From positions 62,001-126,000 of the forward strand of contig BEHY01000001.1 of assembly GCA_002898735.1 (NCBI GenBank): 64,000 nucleotides of DNA. Reading direction: 5' to 3'. Each line of letters begins with the position of its first letter. Position 1 is the first letter of the stretch. The stretch comes from Candidatus Thermoflexus japonica. GTDB taxonomy: Bacteria; Chloroflexota; Anaerolineae; Thermoflexales; Thermoflexaceae. Made by a program: the position numbers and the translations under genes. This document shows positions 45,939 through 55,864 of the stretch, piece by piece. The notes beneath the pieces are model-generated. The model saw only the letters and a list, made by a program, of their open reading frames with translations. It ran no database searches and was not told the origin of the DNA.

Positions 45939-46892
45939 TCAGCCCTTCGGCGCCTTCAGGTGCATCCACCGATGACGGCGCGGTGGGATGTAACAGCGGC
46001 CCCCGCCCGGGATGGCCTGGGCGGCCAGAGCCCGTATGCCTTCGGCTGTCACCTCACAAACCTGATTCGGCCGGGGATCCTCCAGGTAGCGCTGCATGGC
46101 CTCATAGCCCGCCTCCAGTATCTGGGCTGTCTTCGAGAAATCCAGGAACGAGATCTCCCGAAAGGCGGTCAGGCAGATATGGTGCACCGTCGCATGGGAT
46201 TGCAGGGCGTCATACAGGTCGTCCAGGATCTGCTCGCTCAGCAGGGTTTGATAGGCGGTCATGGCGATCTCGGCCAGCCCGCGCCGCGGGGGGAGAACCT
46301 GAGGGCTGAAGCTCAGATCCAGGATGTAAAGCTCCTCCGCGCCCTTTTCCAGGGCGATAGTGATCGGCACCACTGCCACCACCCCGCCGTCCACCAGCTG
46401 CATGTTCCGGAAACGCACGGGCGGATGGATCACCGGGACGCTGGCGCTGGCCAGGACAGCCTCCAGCAGCGGCGCGGAGGGATCTTCCCCGAAGAGGATC
46501 AGGCGCTGGGTGCGCAGATCCGCCGCGGTGACGTAGCAGGGCCGCCGGAGATCCCCGAAGGTGCGAACGCCCGGGGGAAGATGGGCCTGCAGAACCCGTC
46601 GCAATCCCGATCCCTCGAACAGGCTATCCTGATGGGTGAGGAGACGCCATAGGATGGTGAACCGATTGCCGGGATAGATATCCTGCCGGCGGACGCTTCG
46701 CCACGCCGCAGCCAGGCGTTCCACGCCCTCTATGGTGGGATCCGCCGCCAGAGCAACGGCGTTGATGGCCCCCGCGGAAGTCCCAACCAGGAAATCCGGC
46801 TCGATTCCGCGCTCCAGCAGCGCCTTCAACGCGCCGACCTGGAGCGGACCGCGGTTCCCGCCCCCGCTCAGCACAAAGGCCCGTCGCGCCAT
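45939..46892 (-). CDS. Patatin-like phospholipase
   Basis: A protein of 317 residues. The oxyanion hole GGGNRGPLQVG and nucleophile Ser39 in GTSAG are at the N-terminus; the catalytic Asp is in QLVDGGV (near residue 169). It likely hydrolyses phospholipid or neutral-lipid esters. No membrane segment is seen. A GAGGCGATG region precedes the ATG. Confidence 0.9.
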   Translation of the reverse strand: MARRAFVLSGGGNRGPLQVGALKALLERGIEPDFLVGTSAGAINAVALAADPTIEGVERLAAAWRSVRRQDIYPGNRFTILWRLLTHQDSLFEGSGLRRVLQAHLPPGVRTFGDLRRPCYVTAADLRTQRLILFGEDPSAPLLEAVLASASVPVIHPPVRFRNMQLVDGGVVAVVPITIALEKGAEELYILDLSFSPQVLPPRRGLAEIAMTAYQTLLSEQILDDLYDALQSHATVHHICLTAFREISFLDFSKTAQILEAGYEAMQRYLEDPRPNQVCEVTAEGIRALAAQAIPGGGRCYIPPRRHRWMHLKAPKG

Positions 46893-47090
46893 GCCGACAT
46901 CGCCTCATCCATGGAATAAGGGGAGCGCCGTTCGATTTTCACTTCCCACGAACTCAGGAGTCATGCCGTGGGTCTTCCCCCAGGGCTTGCCGCCCCGAAT
47001 CCGGGCCCGGGGGTGTAAGCCCTGCCGGACACGGGTCAGGGCGCTCTCGAGGCGAGCGCGCCTGCTGATCCCCATTATAGAAGCCCGGCC

Positions 47091-48230
47091 TCACAATAAC
47101 CGCTCAACGACTTCATGCCAGCGCCGGGCGGCCGCCTCCCAGGTGAACCGGCGGGCCCGTTCCAGGCCCATCGCCCGCAGGGTGGCCCGCCGTTCGGGAT
47201 CCGTCAGCACCATGCGAAGGCCCTGCGCGATCTCCTCCACGGATTCCGGATCCACCAGGATCCCCGCATCGCCCACGACCTCCGGCAACGAGGAGGTCCG
47301 GGAGGCCACCACGGGGGTTCCGCAGGCCATCGCCTCCAGGGCCGGCAGCCCAAAGCCCTCATAGCGGGAAACCAGCACAAAGGCCGATGCGGTGGAATAG
47401 AGGGCCGGCAGGTCCTCATCGGCCACAAAGCCCAGCCAGTGGATCCGATCCATCAGCCCGGAGCGCCGGATCGCCTCGAAGGTCCCTTCGGCTTTCCAGC
47501 CCTGCTCCCCCACAATAACCAGATGGCCCTGCGGGAAGATCCCTTCGCGGACCAGGATCGCGAAGGCCTCGATCAGGCGCGGGTAGTTCTTGCGGGGCTG
47601 CACCGTTCCCACCGTGAGCACGAAAGGCCACGGCCCCAGCCCGTAGCGCGCCCGCACCTGAGCTTGCCGCTCCGGGTCTTCAACGGGGCGGAAGCGCGGC
47701 TCGACCCCGCTGTAAAGCACGGTGATCCGCTCCAGCGGCACCCCCCAAAGACGGACGAGATCCTGGCGGGTGGATTCCGAATCAGCCAGGATGTGGGTCG
47801 CCCGCCGCACCGCGCGCGGCACATTCCGCCTGAGATAAGCCACGAGCGGCTCGGGGAGCGTCTCCGGCATGATCTCGAACGAGAGATCGTGCACGGTCAG
47901 CAATGTGGGCCGACCCGGAAGGGTGGGCGGAAGGAGGAAATCCGGGGAGTAGATCAGATCCGCGGGCCCGGCAAAGAGCTCCACGGGAAGGGGAAGCAAA
48001 AGGCGATGCCAGAGCCAGACCATCCCCCGCTCCGGCAGTGGGGCCGCCCGCAGGTGCACACGGGGGCCATGCGCCCATGTCGGAGGAAAACGGACCGGAC
48101 CGGCATAGAACAGCGTGTAACGATGCTGGGGGAACATGCTCAGGATGGCGCGGGTCAGCTCCCGGGCATAGCGTCCGATCCCCGCCCCCTGGCGAACCGC
48201 AGCCGTGATATCGATGAGGATCCGAGCCAT
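47091..48230 (-). CDS. GT4-family glycosyltransferase
   Basis: A protein of 379 residues of GT-B fold. The N-domain has GAGIGRYARELTRAIL, and the C-domain FVLTVGTVQPRKNY and EGFGLPALEAMACGTPVVA, with SSLPEVVGDAGILVDPES. It is a paralogue of the enzyme at 19515-20666. It probably adds a sugar to a surface polysaccharide or lipid. A TATAAT lies 57 bases upstream of its ATG on the minus strand. Confidence 0.92.
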   Translation of the reverse strand: MARILIDITAAVRQGAGIGRYARELTRAILSMFPQHRYTLFYAGPVRFPPTWAHGPRVHLRAAPLPERGMVWLWHRLLLPLPVELFAGPADLIYSPDFLLPPTLPGRPTLLTVHDLSFEIMPETLPEPLVAYLRRNVPRAVRRATHILADSESTRQDLVRLWGVPLERITVLYSGVEPRFRPVEDPERQAQVRARYGLGPWPFVLTVGTVQPRKNYPRLIEAFAILVREGIFPQGHLVIVGEQGWKAEGTFEAIRRSGLMDRIHWLGFVADEDLPALYSTASAFVLVSRYEGFGLPALEAMACGTPVVASRTSSLPEVVGDAGILVDPESVEEIAQGLRMVLTDPERRATLRAMGLERARRFTWEAAARRWHEVVERLL

Positions 48231-48286
48231 CCCGCGCCCCCATGCCCTCCGGGAGAGTGAGGATCCGCCCTCTCGATGCGGCTCGA

Positions 48287-48294
48287 ATTATAAT
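48287..48294. promoter_or_regulatory. Shared AT-rich promoter core between divergent genes
   Basis: TTATAAT-type sequence provides a TATAAT on both strands: 48292-48287 on the minus strand for the glycosyltransferase and 48289-48294 on the plus strand for the EVE-like gene. No good -35 box is visible for either. Confidence 0.35.
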
Positions 48295-48461
48295 CATACC
48301 CAGCCGCTGGAACCCCACGAGCGCCGGATCGGTTTCAGATGGGAGGTTTCCGGATGCCGGGTGGGGCCTCTGGCCTCCCCCCGCACCCGGCGTATCATAG
48401 GTGGGACTCGCCAGCCCTTCGTCAAAAGCCAGCGGGCAGACCGGGCCCACAGGAGGGGATC

Positions 48462-48962
48462 ATGACGCTCTGGGTCATCCGAGGAGGCCAATCGGGGGAA
48501 TGGGAAGACATCGCCCTCGAGCAGGGCATCATCGTGATCTATTCGAAAGCCCATGGTCTCACAGAGGCCGTGGATGCGGACGAATTAAGGGAGCGCATTC
48601 GCGAGGCCTACCCCGAAAAACGAGAGCAGACCATCGGGCTGTGGACCCGGTGGGCTTCTCATTTCTTCCATGAGATGAGAGAGGGCGATCTGGTCCTGCT
48701 GCCGTTCAAGCGATATCGGGGATTTGTGGCTGTTGGCGAAGTCCGGGGACCCGCTGAGGAGTGGCCGGATCTCCGCGGATATCAACCGGGATATTTTATC
48801 TACAGCCGGCCCGTCCGCTGGCTTCACGGGCGGTTCCCGCGGGATCGCCTCGGCAACTGGACGAACCGGCCTCACACCACCATCTATCCGGTTGAGGAGA
48901 GAGACGCCGAGAAGAGGGTGCGGGAATGGATCGCAAGCGGCCCTCACGGTGAACCAGCATAG
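48462..48962 (+). CDS. EVE/PUA-like domain protein resembling the N-domain of Mrr-type restriction enzymes
   Basis: A protein of 166 residues. It starts with LWVIRGGQSGEWEDIALEQG and has GDLVLLPFKRYRGFVAVGEV and YFIYSRPVRWLHGRFPRDRL. This resembles the small PUA/EVE-like module found in front of Mrr-type nuclease domains, where it reads modified bases. Here it is alone, with no nuclease domain or nuclease gene beside it. The start has AGGAGGGG upstream. Possible roles are modified-base sensing or RNA binding; neither is shown. Confidence 0.7.
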   Translation: MTLWVIRGGQSGEWEDIALEQGIIVIYSKAHGLTEAVDADELRERIREAYPEKREQTIGLWTRWASHFFHEMREGDLVLLPFKRYRGFVAVGEVRGPAEEWPDLRGYQPGYFIYSRPVRWLHGRFPRDRLGNWTNRPHTTIYPVEERDAEKRVREWIASGPHGEPA

Positions 48963-49029
48963 AGCGGGTTCTCATCCGCTCCCTCCACGGAAATCACTCA
49001 CAAGCGCTCGCTTCACGGTGCTTCCGCCT

Positions 49030-52000
49030 ATGAACGCCGCGCGATCGGGTCTCCTGCGGATCCTTGCCCTGATGACCCTCCTGATCGTCGCCTTCCGTTT
49101 GCGGACGATCGGGTTGAACTGGGATGAGAACCAGCACCTGCATCCCGATGAGCGTTTCCTCACCATGGTGACCGAAGCCCTGGGCTGGCCTCGCAGCCTG
49201 GGCGAATATCTGGACTCCGCCCGCTCCCCGCTGAATCCCTATAACCGGGGCTATACCTTCTTCGTCTATGGGGATCTGCCGATTATCCTCACCCGGGGGA
49301 TCGGCGAGCTGGTGACGGCCATATGCCAGGCCGAGGCCCCACACCCGATCGAGGGCGAGGGCCGGGCGGAGGTCCGGCTCTGTCCCTTCCCCCGCCGCAC
49401 CGCCCTGGGTTACGACGAGATCCCCCTGCTCGGCCGCGCCCTTTCCGCCATGCTGGACACCGGGACGGTGGCGCTGACCTTCTGGATCGGGCTGGAGCTC
49501 GCCGGGACGGCTGGCGGGCTGCTGGCTGCGGCGCTGATGGCCCTCAGCGTGATGAACCTCCAGCAGGCCCACTTCTACACCACCGACACCTGGGCCACCT
49601 TCTTCAGCACCGCTGCCCTCCTGGGGATGATCCGGATGGTTCGACGCCCGGGGCTCCCCGCTGCCCTCCTCACCGGAATCGCAGCGGGGGCAGCGCTGGC
49701 CTCCCGCATCAACCTCTGGCCTCTCTTCGCTTTAATGGCCCTCGCCGCGCTCATTTCCGGCGGATCCGGCCGGGCCCGCTGGAGCCCCTGGATCGTCGCT
49801 GGCCTCATCGCCCTGCTGACTTTCCGCCTGGGCATGCCCTACGCTTTCGCCGGATGGATCACCCCCGATCCCCGCTGGCTGGCGAATATGCGGGAGATCC
49901 AGGCGCTGATCAGCGGGGAAATCGATTATCCGCCCGGCCATCAGTGGACGGATCGCGCCCCGGTTTTCTTCCCCCTGAAAAACATGGTGCTGTGGGGAAT
50001 GGGCCTCCCCTTCGGCCTGGCCGGATGGCTCGGATGGCTCGGTCTGGGGCTCTTCCTCCGGCGCCGGCTGCATGCCGGATCCTCGCGCTGGGATTCCAGG
50101 GCGCTGGGATGGCTGTTGATCTGGGTCTGGACGGGAGGCTATTTCCTGTATATGGGGACCCAGTGGGTCAAATCCATGCGCTACTTCCTCCCGATTTATC
50201 CCACGCTGGCCCTGACGGCCGCCTGGGGCCTGCTGCACCTCCAGGAGGTCCTCCGACCGGCCGGTCGATGGCTGGCCCGAATCGGGATCCCCGGAACTCT
50301 CCTCGGCACAGCCCTGTGGGCCGTGGCGTTCGTGGGGATCTACCAGCAGCCGGTCTCCCGGGTGGCCGCCTCCCGCTGGCTGTATGCCCATGTCCCCAGC
50401 GCGGTCACCCTCCTGCCGGCCGATCGGAAAGACCCCCTGTATCCCCTTTCTCTTCCCAACCGAATCCAGGTGGATCGCGAACTGGCCCTCCCGGCCGAAA
50501 TCCTCTCTTCGCTCACCGTGTCGGGCATTGAGATCCCCCATCTGCGCGCCCTGGGGGATCCGCCGGGCATCCTCCACCTGGCTCTGGAAACCCCGGACGG
50601 GCAGGAACGGCTGCGAACCCGCGTGCCCATCCCCGCAACGGCCCGACACCCGGATGGCGATCCGGTCCGGGTCTCGCTGCCCGAGCCGATCTTCCTGCCG
50701 GCCGGATCCTATATCGTGCGCCTGCGGGTGGACGGTGCCCCGGCCCTCATCGCCTCCTCGGTCATCGCCAATGAACACTGGGATGATGGCCTGCCGCTGC
50801 GGCTGGATGGGCGGGATGCCTTCGGGATGTATCAGGGCCTCGAGATGACCTGGTATGACGATGACACGGAGGAGAAGCGGGCGCGGGCGCTGGAGTGGCT
50901 GGAGCGGGCCGACTGGATCATCCTCTCCAGCCAGCGCCTGGTCTGGTCGATCCCCCGCCTGCCCCTCCGTTACCCGATGACCACGGCCTACTATCGGGCT
51001 CTGTTCGAGGGACGGCTGGGCTTCGAGCTCGCCGCCGCCTTCCACGTCAGGCCCCGGCTGGGGTCCCTGGAGATCGACGATATCGGCGGCCGGATCGGTT
51101 TCCAGCTCCCGCCGCTCGGGTTCGAGGAGCCCTTCTGGGGAGCGGAGGAAGCTTTCAGCGTTTACGATCATCCGCCGGTCTGGATCTTCCGCAAGCGGCC
51201 CGATTTCTCCAGCGAGCAGGTTCGTCAGGTCCTGGAATCGGCGGATCTGGGCCAGGTGGTCTGGCAAACGCCGCGCCAGTATACCCGGGCCCGCAACCTC
51301 CTGATGCTGGATCCGGCAACCTGGGCGCGTCAGCAAACGGCCTCGACTTACCGGGAGCTCTTCCCGCCCGGGAATCCCCTCAACCGCTGGCCGTTGCTTG
51401 GGGTCATCGTCTGGTTGCTTCTCTTCCTCCTGCTCGGGTGGTGGGCGTGGCCGCTCACCGCCTGGGCCTTCCCTGCCCTCGCCGATCGCGGCTACGCGCT
51501 GGCCCATCTCCTCGGCCCGCTGCTGCTGGCTTTTCTCCCCTGGCTGCTGGCCAGCATCGGAGCCATGGATTTCACGCGGACGGCGATCCTCCTCACGCTG
51601 ATCGTCGGCCTGACGGCCGATCTCCTCCTGTGGCGGCAGGTTCGGCCCGTCCTTCGGGAAGCGTTGCGGGATCCCCTCTGGCGGATGGAGACAGGGGTGT
51701 TCCTGGGGACCTTCGCCGTGTGGCTGTTGATCCGGTTCGCCCATCCGGATCTCTGGCATCCGGTGATGGGCGGTGAGAAGCCGATGAACCTTTCGTATCT
51801 GCTGGCGACCGTTCGCTCGCTCCGCTTTCCGCCCTACGATCCGTGGTTCGCCGGAGGCTACATCAATTACTACTATTTCGGCTATGTCCTCATCGGCGCA
51901 CCGATGAAGCTCCTGGGGTTCGATGTCCGCTACGCCTATAACGCGGCGATCCCCACCCTGGCGGCCCTGACGGCCATGGGGGCCTTCGCCATCGGCTCCC

Positions 52001-53742
52001 ATGGGGCCGCGGCCTGGTGGCCCCGCTCGAGGAGGAAACCAATCGCCGCAGGACTGCTGACGGCGCTGTTCGCCGTGGGCGTGGGGAATCTGGGGGAACT
52101 GAAACTGCTCTCGGATCTGTTCGGGGAGGTGGGCGCTGAGGCCACCGGGGCAGCCGCCAGCTCCTTTCGGGAAACCCTCACCGGGATCCGGGAGGTCCTG
52201 ATGGGCCATGCCGCCCTGCCCGCCCGGATCGAGTGGTGGTACTGGAACCCAACCCGCCTGATCCCCGATCGCGATGTCACGCCGATCACGGAGTTCCCCT
52301 ACTTTACCTTCCTGTATGCCGATCTTCATGCCCACATGCTGGCCTTTCCGCTCCAGCTCGCCGCCCTGCTCATCGGGCTGGCCTGGCTGCGGAGGCCCCG
52401 CTGGAGCGAGCCCCCCGGGATCGTCGCGCTGGCGCTGGGAGCGCTCCTGGTGGGCGCACTGCGAGCGACCAACACCTGGGATTACCCCACTCACCTCCTG
52501 CTGGGCCTCGCCGCCCTTACCCTGAATGCATGGCAGCGTCATGATTTCCGCTCGTGGGCGGGGATCGAGGGATGGATGGCCCGATGCCTCGCCTTCGCCG
52601 GATTGGGCGCGCTCTTCTTCTATCCCTATCTCGCGCACTATGCGACCGCCTATACCTCCTTCGAGCTGTGGAAAGGAGACCGCACCCCTCTGGGGACGTA
52701 TCTCCTGCTTCATGGTTTGTTCCTGATGCCCATCGCCCTTCTGTTGCTGCGGGAGAGCCGGCGGCTGCTCCGGTGGATCCTCGCGGGATGGGCGGCCGAT
52801 CCCCTGGGGACCGCGGGGTGGATCGCGGCGGGGGCCATCGGCCTGGGCCTCGGGATCCTGGGAGGGCGGCTGGCTCCAGCGGGCTGGATCGCCGTCCCCG
52901 TGATCCTGGTCAGCGCAGCCCTCGCCATGCGCCCTTACCAGATCCCGGAGCGGCGGATGATCTGGATCTGGGTGGCGGGGGCGGCGGCCCTCACCCTGGG
53001 GGTGGAGCTCATCGTGCTCCGGGGTGACATCGGCCGGATGAACACCGTCTTCAAGTTCTACCTGCAGGTGTGGTTTCTCTGGGCGATCGCTGCGGCGATG
53101 GGGGTGATCGCGATAGAGGATGCGGCCTGCCGATGGCCCCCCTTCCTCCGTTCCCTGTGGCGCGGCGCCTTCGCCGCCCTGTTGTTCTCCGCCCTTCTCT
53201 ACCCGATCCTGGCCACCCGCGCCCGGATCTACGACCGCTGGGATACCTCGGTGGGCCCGACACTGGATGGCTTCGCTTTCATGGAAAAGGCCATCGCGGA
53301 CGAGATGGGGGTGCACTATCCGGTGCGCCAGGAATGGGAGGCATTGCAATTCCTCCGGGCCCACAGCGAGGGAACCCCCGTGGTCATGGAGTCCATCCGC
53401 TCGCCGGCCTATCGGGGATTGCGCAGTCGGACCGCGATGTTTGTTGGGCTTCCCGTGGTCTTCGGGTGGGACTGGCACCAGCGGCAGCAGCGGACAGTCG
53501 TGCCCGAATCGTTCATCCAGCGCCGCGAGGCGGATGTCAACCGATTTTACGAGACCCCGGATCCGGAGGAGGCGATGGCCATCTTGCGACGTTACGGGGT
53601 GCGCTACGTGATGGATGGCTACGCCGAGCGACTGTATTACCCGCCCCAGGGATTCGAGAAATTCCCGGCCATGGTGGCGCGTGGAGACCTCCGGGTGGTG
53701 TTTGATAACGGGAGCGTGCGGATTTATGAGGTGATTCGCTGA
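49030..53742 (+). CDS. Giant membrane protein: PMT-like glycosyltransferase fused to YYY (DUF2298) domain
   Basis: A protein of 1570 residues with more than 20 membrane helices. The N-terminal half resembles GT-C enzymes of the PMT/ArnT type: an acidic motif soon after the first helix (NWDENQHLHPDERF), about nine further helices, and then an extracytoplasmic beta-rich region of about 350 residues. The C-terminal half carries the hallmark GGYINYYYFGYVLIGAPMKL of the Chloroflexi/archaeal YYY family and another acidic segment (YADLHAHMLAF). It likely transfers a sugar from a polyprenyl donor outside the membrane. The ATG at 49030 lacks a clear ribosome site, so the true start may differ. Confidence 0.85.
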   Translation: MNAARSGLLRILALMTLLIVAFRLRTIGLNWDENQHLHPDERFLTMVTEALGWPRSLGEYLDSARSPLNPYNRGYTFFVYGDLPIILTRGIGELVTAICQAEAPHPIEGEGRAEVRLCPFPRRTALGYDEIPLLGRALSAMLDTGTVALTFWIGLELAGTAGGLLAAALMALSVMNLQQAHFYTTDTWATFFSTAALLGMIRMVRRPGLPAALLTGIAAGAALASRINLWPLFALMALAALISGGSGRARWSPWIVAGLIALLTFRLGMPYAFAGWITPDPRWLANMREIQALISGEIDYPPGHQWTDRAPVFFPLKNMVLWGMGLPFGLAGWLGWLGLGLFLRRRLHAGSSRWDSRALGWLLIWVWTGGYFLYMGTQWVKSMRYFLPIYPTLALTAAWGLLHLQEVLRPAGRWLARIGIPGTLLGTALWAVAFVGIYQQPVSRVAASRWLYAHVPSAVTLLPADRKDPLYPLSLPNRIQVDRELALPAEILSSLTVSGIEIPHLRALGDPPGILHLALETPDGQERLRTRVPIPATARHPDGDPVRVSLPEPIFLPAGSYIVRLRVDGAPALIASSVIANEHWDDGLPLRLDGRDAFGMYQGLEMTWYDDDTEEKRARALEWLERADWIILSSQRLVWSIPRLPLRYPMTTAYYRALFEGRLGFELAAAFHVRPRLGSLEIDDIGGRIGFQLPPLGFEEPFWGAEEAFSVYDHPPVWIFRKRPDFSSEQVRQVLESADLGQVVWQTPRQYTRARNLLMLDPATWARQQTASTYRELFPPGNPLNRWPLLGVIVWLLLFLLLGWWAWPLTAWAFPALADRGYALAHLLGPLLLAFLPWLLASIGAMDFTRTAILLTLIVGLTADLLLWRQVRPVLREALRDPLWRMETGVFLGTFAVWLLIRFAHPDLWHPVMGGEKPMNLSYLLATVRSLRFPPYDPWFAGGYINYYYFGYVLIGAPMKLLGFDVRYAYNAAIPTLAALTAMGAFAIGSHGAAAWWPRSRRKPIAAGLLTALFAVGVGNLGELKLLSDLFGEVGAEATGAAASSFRETLTGIREVLMGHAALPARIEWWYWNPTRLIPDRDVTPITEFPYFTFLYADLHAHMLAFPLQLAALLIGLAWLRRPRWSEPPGIVALALGALLVGALRATNTWDYPTHLLLGLAALTLNAWQRHDFRSWAGIEGWMARCLAFAGLGALFFYPYLAHYATAYTSFELWKGDRTPLGTYLLLHGLFLMPIALLLLRESRRLLRWILAGWAADPLGTAGWIAAGAIGLGLGILGGRLAPAGWIAVPVILVSAALAMRPYQIPERRMIWIWVAGAAALTLGVELIVLRGDIGRMNTVFKFYLQVWFLWAIAAAMGVIAIEDAACRWPPFLRSLWRGAFAALLFSALLYPILATRARIYDRWDTSVGPTLDGFAFMEKAIADEMGVHYPVRQEWEALQFLRAHSEGTPVVMESIRSPAYRGLRSRTAMFVGLPVVFGWDWHQRQQRTVVPESFIQRREADVNRFYETPDPEEAMAILRRYGVRYVMDGYAERLYYPPQGFEKFPAMVARGDLRVVFDNGSVRIYEVIR

Positions 53743-53756
53743 GAGAACGGCTCCTC

Positions 53757-53798
53757 CTGGGGCTGGGCCGGCCGCCGGAGCGCCCCGCCCAGCCCCAG
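53757..53798. terminator. Perfect 12-base-stem hairpin between convergent genes
   Basis: CTGGGGCTGGGC (53757-53768) pairs exactly with GCCCAGCCCCAG (53787-53798). It lies 14 bases after the giant-protein stop and 28 bases before the rsgA stop. There is no T tract. It is the likely barrier for both transcripts. Confidence 0.65.
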
Positions 53799-53825
53799 AG
53801 AACACGTCCCCCGCATCTCCACCGA

Positions 53826-54743
53826 CTATGAGGATCGGACCGCCTGCTGATCGATCAGGATCCGTCGATAGCTTTCATATCGGCGCCGGCTGATCTTTCC
53901 CCGCGCGACCGCCCGGCGGATCGCGCAGCCGGGCTCCTCCAGATGCAGGCAATCCGAGAACTCACAACGGCCCATGTATGGACGCATCTCCGGGAAACAA
54001 GCGGCCAGGTCCTCCGGCCGAATCCCCCACACCCCGATATCCCGCAGGCCCGGCGTGTCCGCCAGATATCCGCCATCGAAGGGAATCAACTCGCTACGGG
54101 TCGTGGTGTGGCGCCCCATACCGGTCCGCGGGTTGATGGACCCGATCCGGAGGGCCAGGCCGGGTTGCAGGGCGTTTAGAAGGCTGGATTTACCGGCCCC
54201 TGAAGGGCCGATGAAGGCGGTGATCTTCCCCTGGAGCCGTTCCCGCAACGCATCCAGGCCCATCCGGGTGATCGCGCTGGTATACAGGACCGGATAACCC
54301 AGGGCTTCATATTCCGCGAATGAAGCCTGCAGCGATTCAGGGTTCTCCACCAGGTCCATCTTGTTGATGCATAAAATGGCCGACAGGCCATTCGCCTCCG
54401 CCACAGCCAGATAACGATCGATCTGAAACAGGTCAGGCTCTGGAACAGCGGGGAACACCGCCACGATCTGATCCAGATTCGCGGCGATGACATGGGCTTT
54501 ACTGGGATCCAGAGGCTCCCGACGCACCAGCGCGGTGCGCCGGGGAAGGATGGCCACGATGGCCCCCTCCCGGGGGGTGACCCGCTCAAATTCCACCCGA
54601 TCGCCGATCACGGGGCGCTGGGGGCCCTCCGCCTGATGACGCAATCGCCCTCGCAACACACATCGCACCACCCCATCCGGCCCCTGCACATCATAAGCCG
54701 CGCCCAGCACCCGGATTACCAGTCCTTCCTCCCGCGTTCCCAT
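53826..54743 (-). CDS. rsgA: Ribosome small-subunit-dependent GTPase
   Basis: A protein of 305 residues with the circularly permuted GTPase order: an OB-fold N-domain, then G4 (CINKMD), G1 (GPSGAGKSSLLN) and G3 (DTPG). The C-terminal zinc site is in CEFSDCLHLEEPGC. It acts in 30S maturation. The start at 54743 has GGAGGTG upstream; the open frame reaches 54833. Confidence 0.95.
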   Translation of the reverse strand: MGTREEGLVIRVLGAAYDVQGPDGVVRCVLRGRLRHQAEGPQRPVIGDRVEFERVTPREGAIVAILPRRTALVRREPLDPSKAHVIAANLDQIVAVFPAVPEPDLFQIDRYLAVAEANGLSAILCINKMDLVENPESLQASFAEYEALGYPVLYTSAITRMGLDALRERLQGKITAFIGPSGAGKSSLLNALQPGLALRIGSINPRTGMGRHTTTRSELIPFDGGYLADTPGLRDIGVWGIRPEDLAACFPEMRPYMGRCEFSDCLHLEEPGCAIRRAVARGKISRRRYESYRRILIDQQAVRSS

Positions 54744-55042
54744 CCCCGGTTCACCTCCCTTCCCCCAAGATTTCAAGCCCAGGACCCATGCGATGGATGA
54801 TGGGATCTCACTATAGATCTTACCCGAATTCACCGGCTCCGCGCCCTGTCCTTCTCCAGGCGGAATTCGTCGCCTGCCCCCTCCCTGCTGGCCTCCCCGA
54901 ACTCGGACCCGGTGGCGGAGGTCCTATAAAATGGAAACGAGCGTATCCCCAGGGATTCCTGGTTTTCCAGGAAGCGCACCGCCGCCCCCTTCCCGGGCTT
55001 TCAGGAGCTGGGGGAACGGAACTTGCGAGGAGGACCCTGCCG

Positions 55043-55864
55043 ATGTGGGATCTTTATCGTGAGGTTCTCAAAGCCTGCGAGGAGAACCGCCCGGTGGCCC
55101 TGTGCACGGTCATCCGGGCCCGGGGATCCGTGCCCCGCCATGAGGCGGCCAAGATGCTGGTGTATCCCGACGGCCAGATCCGGGGAACCATCGGCGGTGG
55201 GGAGATGGAGGCCCGGGTGATCCGCGAGGCCCTCCAGGCGCTTCAGGAGGGCCATCCCCGGCTGGTCCGTTACGTGCTATCGGATCCGAAACAGGGGGAC
55301 CCGGGGGTCTGCGGGGGGGAGATGGAGATCTTCATCGAACCCCTGCTTCCTCCCCCCACGATCCTGATCATCGGGGCCGGGCACGTCGGCCGGGCCCTGG
55401 CTCATCTGGCCAGGTGGCTGGGGTTCCGGGTGCTGGTCAGCGACGATCGGCCGGAGTTCTGCACGCCGGAGTGGATCCCCGATGCCGACGGCTTCCTGGT
55501 GGGGCCGCCGGAGGATGTGCTCCCCAACGCCCCGATCCACGCCCGGACCTACATCGTGCTGACCACCCGCAACCACCCCCTGGACGTGCGGATCCTCCCC
55601 TTGATCCTGGACACTCCGGCGCCTTATATCGGGGTGATCGGCTCGAAGCGGCGCTGGCTGCTCACGGCGAAGGTTTTACAGGAAAAGGGGGTTCCCCTCG
55701 AACAGCTGGCCCGGGTTCGATCCCCGGTGGGTCTCGAGCTCAACGCGGAGACCCCGGAGGAGATCGCGGTTTCGATCATGGCGGAGATCATCGCGATCCG
55801 CCGGGGAGGAAGCGGGATGCCGATGGCTGTCGATCCTCAGCAGGCGCTCCGGGAGCTCGCATGA
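55043..55864 (+). CDS. xdhC: XdhC-family molybdenum-enzyme maturation protein
   Basis: A protein of 273 residues. It has the XdhC N-domain (LYREVLKACEENRPVALCTVI; GTIGGGEMEARV) and a Rossmann-like C-domain (ILIIGAGHVGRALAHLARWLG), ending with GLELNAETPEEIAVSIMAEIIAIRRG. XdhC proteins sulfurate and load Mo cofactor into xanthine-dehydrogenase-type enzymes. The start follows GCGAGGAGG. No such dehydrogenase is in the window. Confidence 0.92.
   Translation: MWDLYREVLKACEENRPVALCTVIRARGSVPRHEAAKMLVYPDGQIRGTIGGGEMEARVIREALQALQEGHPRLVRYVLSDPKQGDPGVCGGEMEIFIEPLLPPPTILIIGAGHVGRALAHLARWLGFRVLVSDDRPEFCTPEWIPDADGFLVGPPEDVLPNAPIHARTYIVLTTRNHPLDVRILPLILDTPAPYIGVIGSKRRWLLTAKVLQEKGVPLEQLARVRSPVGLELNAETPEEIAVSIMAEIIAIRRGGSGMPMAVDPQQALRELA

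Noticed and set aside
49732-53805. Very long minus-strand open frame opposite the giant membrane gene
   Set aside because: It is a GC-bias shadow: rich in Gly, Pro, Arg and Gln with no motif, and it lies wholly antisense to a clear gene.
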